NCBI GenBank assembly: GCA_050015275.1
Contig: JBEKBS010000007.1
Span: 1 to 64,000, forward strand
Direction of reading: 5' to 3'
Source of the DNA: DATKJS01 sp050015275
GTDB taxonomy: Bacteria; Acidobacteriota; Aminicenantia; Aminicenantales; Saccharicenantaceae
DNA length: 64,000 nucleotides
Position numbers and translations under genes: made by a program. Every line of letters starts with the position of its first letter. The stretch's first letter is position 1. The notes below the pieces were generated by a model. That model was not told where the DNA came from. It saw only the letters and a program-made list of their open reading frames with translations, and did not search any database. Below, one piece after another: positions 62,276 through 64,000 of this stretch.

Positions 62276-64000
62276 CTAATCCAATAGGGTCGCCCGGAAT
62301 CCGACTTCGAGATAACGTCCCCGCCACGGGAAACCGGGCTCGGTGTAGAAATAGCGGTTGAAAACATTGCCCAGTTTGACATAGACCTCGTAGGGAGACC
62401 GGATGTGATAGGAAACGACGGCGTCCAGGTTGAAATACGAGGGGATGGTCAGATCGGAGGATGTGCTCGTATTGTACCACCACGAAACTGAGCCGAAGAG
62501 GCCGTCGAATCCGACCCTCAATCTATCGACCGGGATGAAGGACGCGTTGAAATTCAGGTTGTTTTTCGGTTGAGCGTCCAGCGGGCGGTTGTCGCTGTCA
62601 TCCTGGGGAATGAGGAACGTGTAGTTGACGGTCGCGGTGAACCAGGACAGGGATTTCTGGGCCTGGAGCTCGAAGCCGGTGATATGGGCCCGGCCGACGT
62701 TGAGGAAGCGATGGGTGCCGTCCGGAAGGACGACCGTATTGATGAAGTCCCGGAACCGGTTGAAGAAGACCGTCCCCGTGAGAAAAATCCCCCGGCTGTA
62801 CGTCCCGCTGAACTCGAGGCTCGTCCCGGATTCAGGGAGCAGGTCGGGGTTTCCCGTCGAGGGGGAATAGAGGGCCCGCATCGAGGGGAAGATGGATTTG
62901 CGGGCGAAGGAAACGTGAAAATCCAGGTCTTCGTTGGGCGTGAATTTCAGCCCGATGAGCGGGTTGACGGAGGTATTGTTATCTCCGCTCACGAACTTGT
63001 GGATGACGTCCAGGCTGAGGCCGCCGATGAGCGTCCATAGATCAAAGATCTTCAGATTGTCCTCGAGACCTATCGATACCGTGCCCTGGCTGTATTCGTT
63101 CCAGGGCTGGCCCGTATTGTTTTGGATCCGTGCGACGTCGCGCTGAAAGAGGAAACTCGCCTTGAGCGTGTTCCTATCGCTTGTCGGCACTTCGGCCAAA
63201 GCGAAGCCGCCGTAGACGGAATTATTATAAGTGCTCTCGGACGTGAGGGTGGTCATCCCCGGGTCCGAATACGAGTCCAGCGTGTTGAAGTAATTTACCC
63301 AGTAGGTCCGGAAGCGGAGGACGGAATCTCCTCCGAGAGAAGTGAATCCGCCGGCATTCAGCGTGTACCGGTCCCACTTTGGAAAAGTCCAGTACCGGGG
63401 CATCTGGGTGAAGAGGGCCGCCGGCATGCCGTAATCGGATTGGTAAAGCCCGCCGTTGATCATGATCTCCGTCGAGTCCGAGGGCGTGTAATAGAGCTTG
63501 CCGTTGAGGTTCAGGCGGCTGTAGTTGCTGTTGGCCCGCAGAGTCTGGCCTCCCGCGGCGGCATCGGGGATGTAGAAGCCGTTGGAATCCTGGTACAGGG
63601 CGCTGGCCGCTAAGGAGAATTTATTCCACCGGGCCGAGCCGTCGAGGCCCACTTCTTTCGTGCTCTTGTCGCCGTAGCTTCCCGCGAGCGAAAGGTAGGG
63701 CTTTTCGCCGGGCCGGAGCGTGATGACGTTGACGATGCCGCCGAGCGTATTGGGGCCGTAGAGAACCGACGACGGTCCCTTTGTCACCTGGACCGTATCG
63801 ATGCCGCCCGCCGATATGGTCTTGAGATCGAAAGTGCCGAAGTAGGGCTCATAGACCGGGACGCCGTCGACGAGGAGTTTGATCCGGCTGGCGTCAAGCC
63901 CCCGGAGTTTCAGGGTGAACGTGTCCTTGTTCCCGAACGTTACGAAGGCCCCGGGGACGTACTTGAGAACGTCCGAGAGGTCGAGCGGTTTGATTTCATC
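62276..64000 (-). CDS. TonB-dependent receptor (C-terminal part)
   Basis: 574 residues, open at the window edge on its N-terminal side. The plug-domain end is visible: LKLRGLDASRIKLLVDGVPV, SAGGIDTVQVTKGPSSVLYG and GPNTLGGIVNVIT, as in siderophore/vitamin B12 TonB receptors. The rest is a 22-strand barrel with regular aromatic strand ends, closing with RYLEVGFRATLLD. The signal peptide, TonB box and plug start lie beyond the window. Ligand unknown. Confidence 0.92.
   Translation of the reverse strand, partial: DEIKPLDLSDVLKYVPGAFVTFGNKDTFTLKLRGLDASRIKLLVDGVPVYEPYFGTFDLKTISAGGIDTVQVTKGPSSVLYGPNTLGGIVNVITLRPGEKPYLSLAGSYGDKSTKEVGLDGSARWNKFSLAASALYQDSNGFYIPDAAAGGQTLRANSNYSRLNLNGKLYYTPSDSTEIMINGGLYQSDYGMPAALFTQMPRYWTFPKWDRYTLNAGGFTSLGGDSVLRFRTYWVNYFNTLDSYSDPGMTTLTSESTYNNSVYGGFALAEVPTSDRNTLKASFLFQRDVARIQNNTGQPWNEYSQGTVSIGLEDNLKIFDLWTLIGGLSLDVIHKFVSGDNNTSVNPLIGLKFTPNEDLDFHVSFARKSIFPSMRALYSPSTGNPDLLPESGTSLEFSGTYSRGIFLTGTVFFNRFRDFINTVVLPDGTHRFLNVGRAHITGFELQAQKSLSWFTATVNYTFLIPQDDSDNRPLDAQPKNNLNFNASFIPVDRLRVGFDGLFGSVSWWYNTSTSSDLTIPSYFNLDAVVSYHIRSPYEVYVKLGNVFNRYFYTEPGFPWRGRYLEVGFRATLLD

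Overview
The window is GC-rich, densely coded DNA from a Gram-negative-type bacterium. It encodes an FadL-type outer-membrane barrel, a TonB-dependent receptor, several lipoproteins and a Tat-exported enzyme. Two very large exported tricorn-type S41 peptidases, an exported small beta protein of the kind common in Acidobacteria, and the overall style suggest Acidobacteriota or the Aminicenantes lineage. That placement is inference from gene content; there is no rRNA or other marker gene here to confirm it.

Layout. 0-5.1 kb: the tail of an IS1595-type transposase, then an SOS mutagenesis cassette (lexA, a catalytically complete Y-family polymerase, and a DnaE2-type polymerase). 5.1-7 kb: mobile-element debris, an orphan HicB-like antitoxin, a degraded toxin remnant and a LOG-family protein. 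7-16.5 kb: first tricorn-like peptidase, AhpE-like peroxiredoxin, DUF72 protein, threonine-dehydratase-like PLP enzyme, orphan solute-binding lipoprotein, ThiD, FadL-like porin ending in a clear terminator. 16.5-24.2 kb: acylphosphatase, a shortened acyl-CoA-dehydrogenase-like protein translationally coupled to a NIF3 protein, flavodoxin, and a 1287-residue sensor histidine kinase coupled to a small exported protein. 24.3-28.3 kb: AstE/AspA-type metallopeptidase, HAD phosphatase, class V aminotransferase and DUF362/ferredoxin protein in one direction. 28.4-37.5 kb: MgtA-type ATPase overlapped by a PTS EIIA protein, an MFS exporter and cupin behind tRNA-Pro(CGG), a nitroreductase, and a Ca2+-type P-ATPase. 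37.5-47.6 kb: second tricorn-like peptidase, GT87-like membrane glycosyltransferase, M61 aminopeptidase with PDZ, Tat-exported class V PLP enzyme, exported small protein, TSUP permease with DUF1634 partner. 47.6-54.6 kb: ABC-F ATPase and a pstSCAB-B phosphate operon with two unequal PstB proteins, then a DUF4097 lipoprotein. 54.6-64 kb: COG1313 radical SAM protein, a nested multibranched structured element, DedA, SurE, cupin, tRNA-Pro(GGG), MerR-type regulator, RarA, PQQ-repeat lipoprotein, HD hydrolase and the C-terminal part of a TonB receptor.

Most notable: (1) the tandem PstB pair. The first copy has lost its A-loop aromatic, Q-loop Gln and H-loop His but keeps LSGGQ, while the second is canonical except for LSGEQ. 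This is the complementary pattern expected of an asymmetric heterodimeric ATPase. (2) A roughly 200-nt nested inverted-repeat structure with five perfect stems at 55721-55921. (3) A lexA-dinB-dnaE2 cassette without ImuA or ImuB, with a 12-bp tandem repeat over the lexA start. (4) Recurrent -10 hexamers placed 7-8 nt before start codons that lack ribosome-binding sites, suggesting common leaderless transcription. (5) An MgtA-EIIA translational pair. (6) An acyl-CoA-dehydrogenase-like protein that lacks its middle domain.
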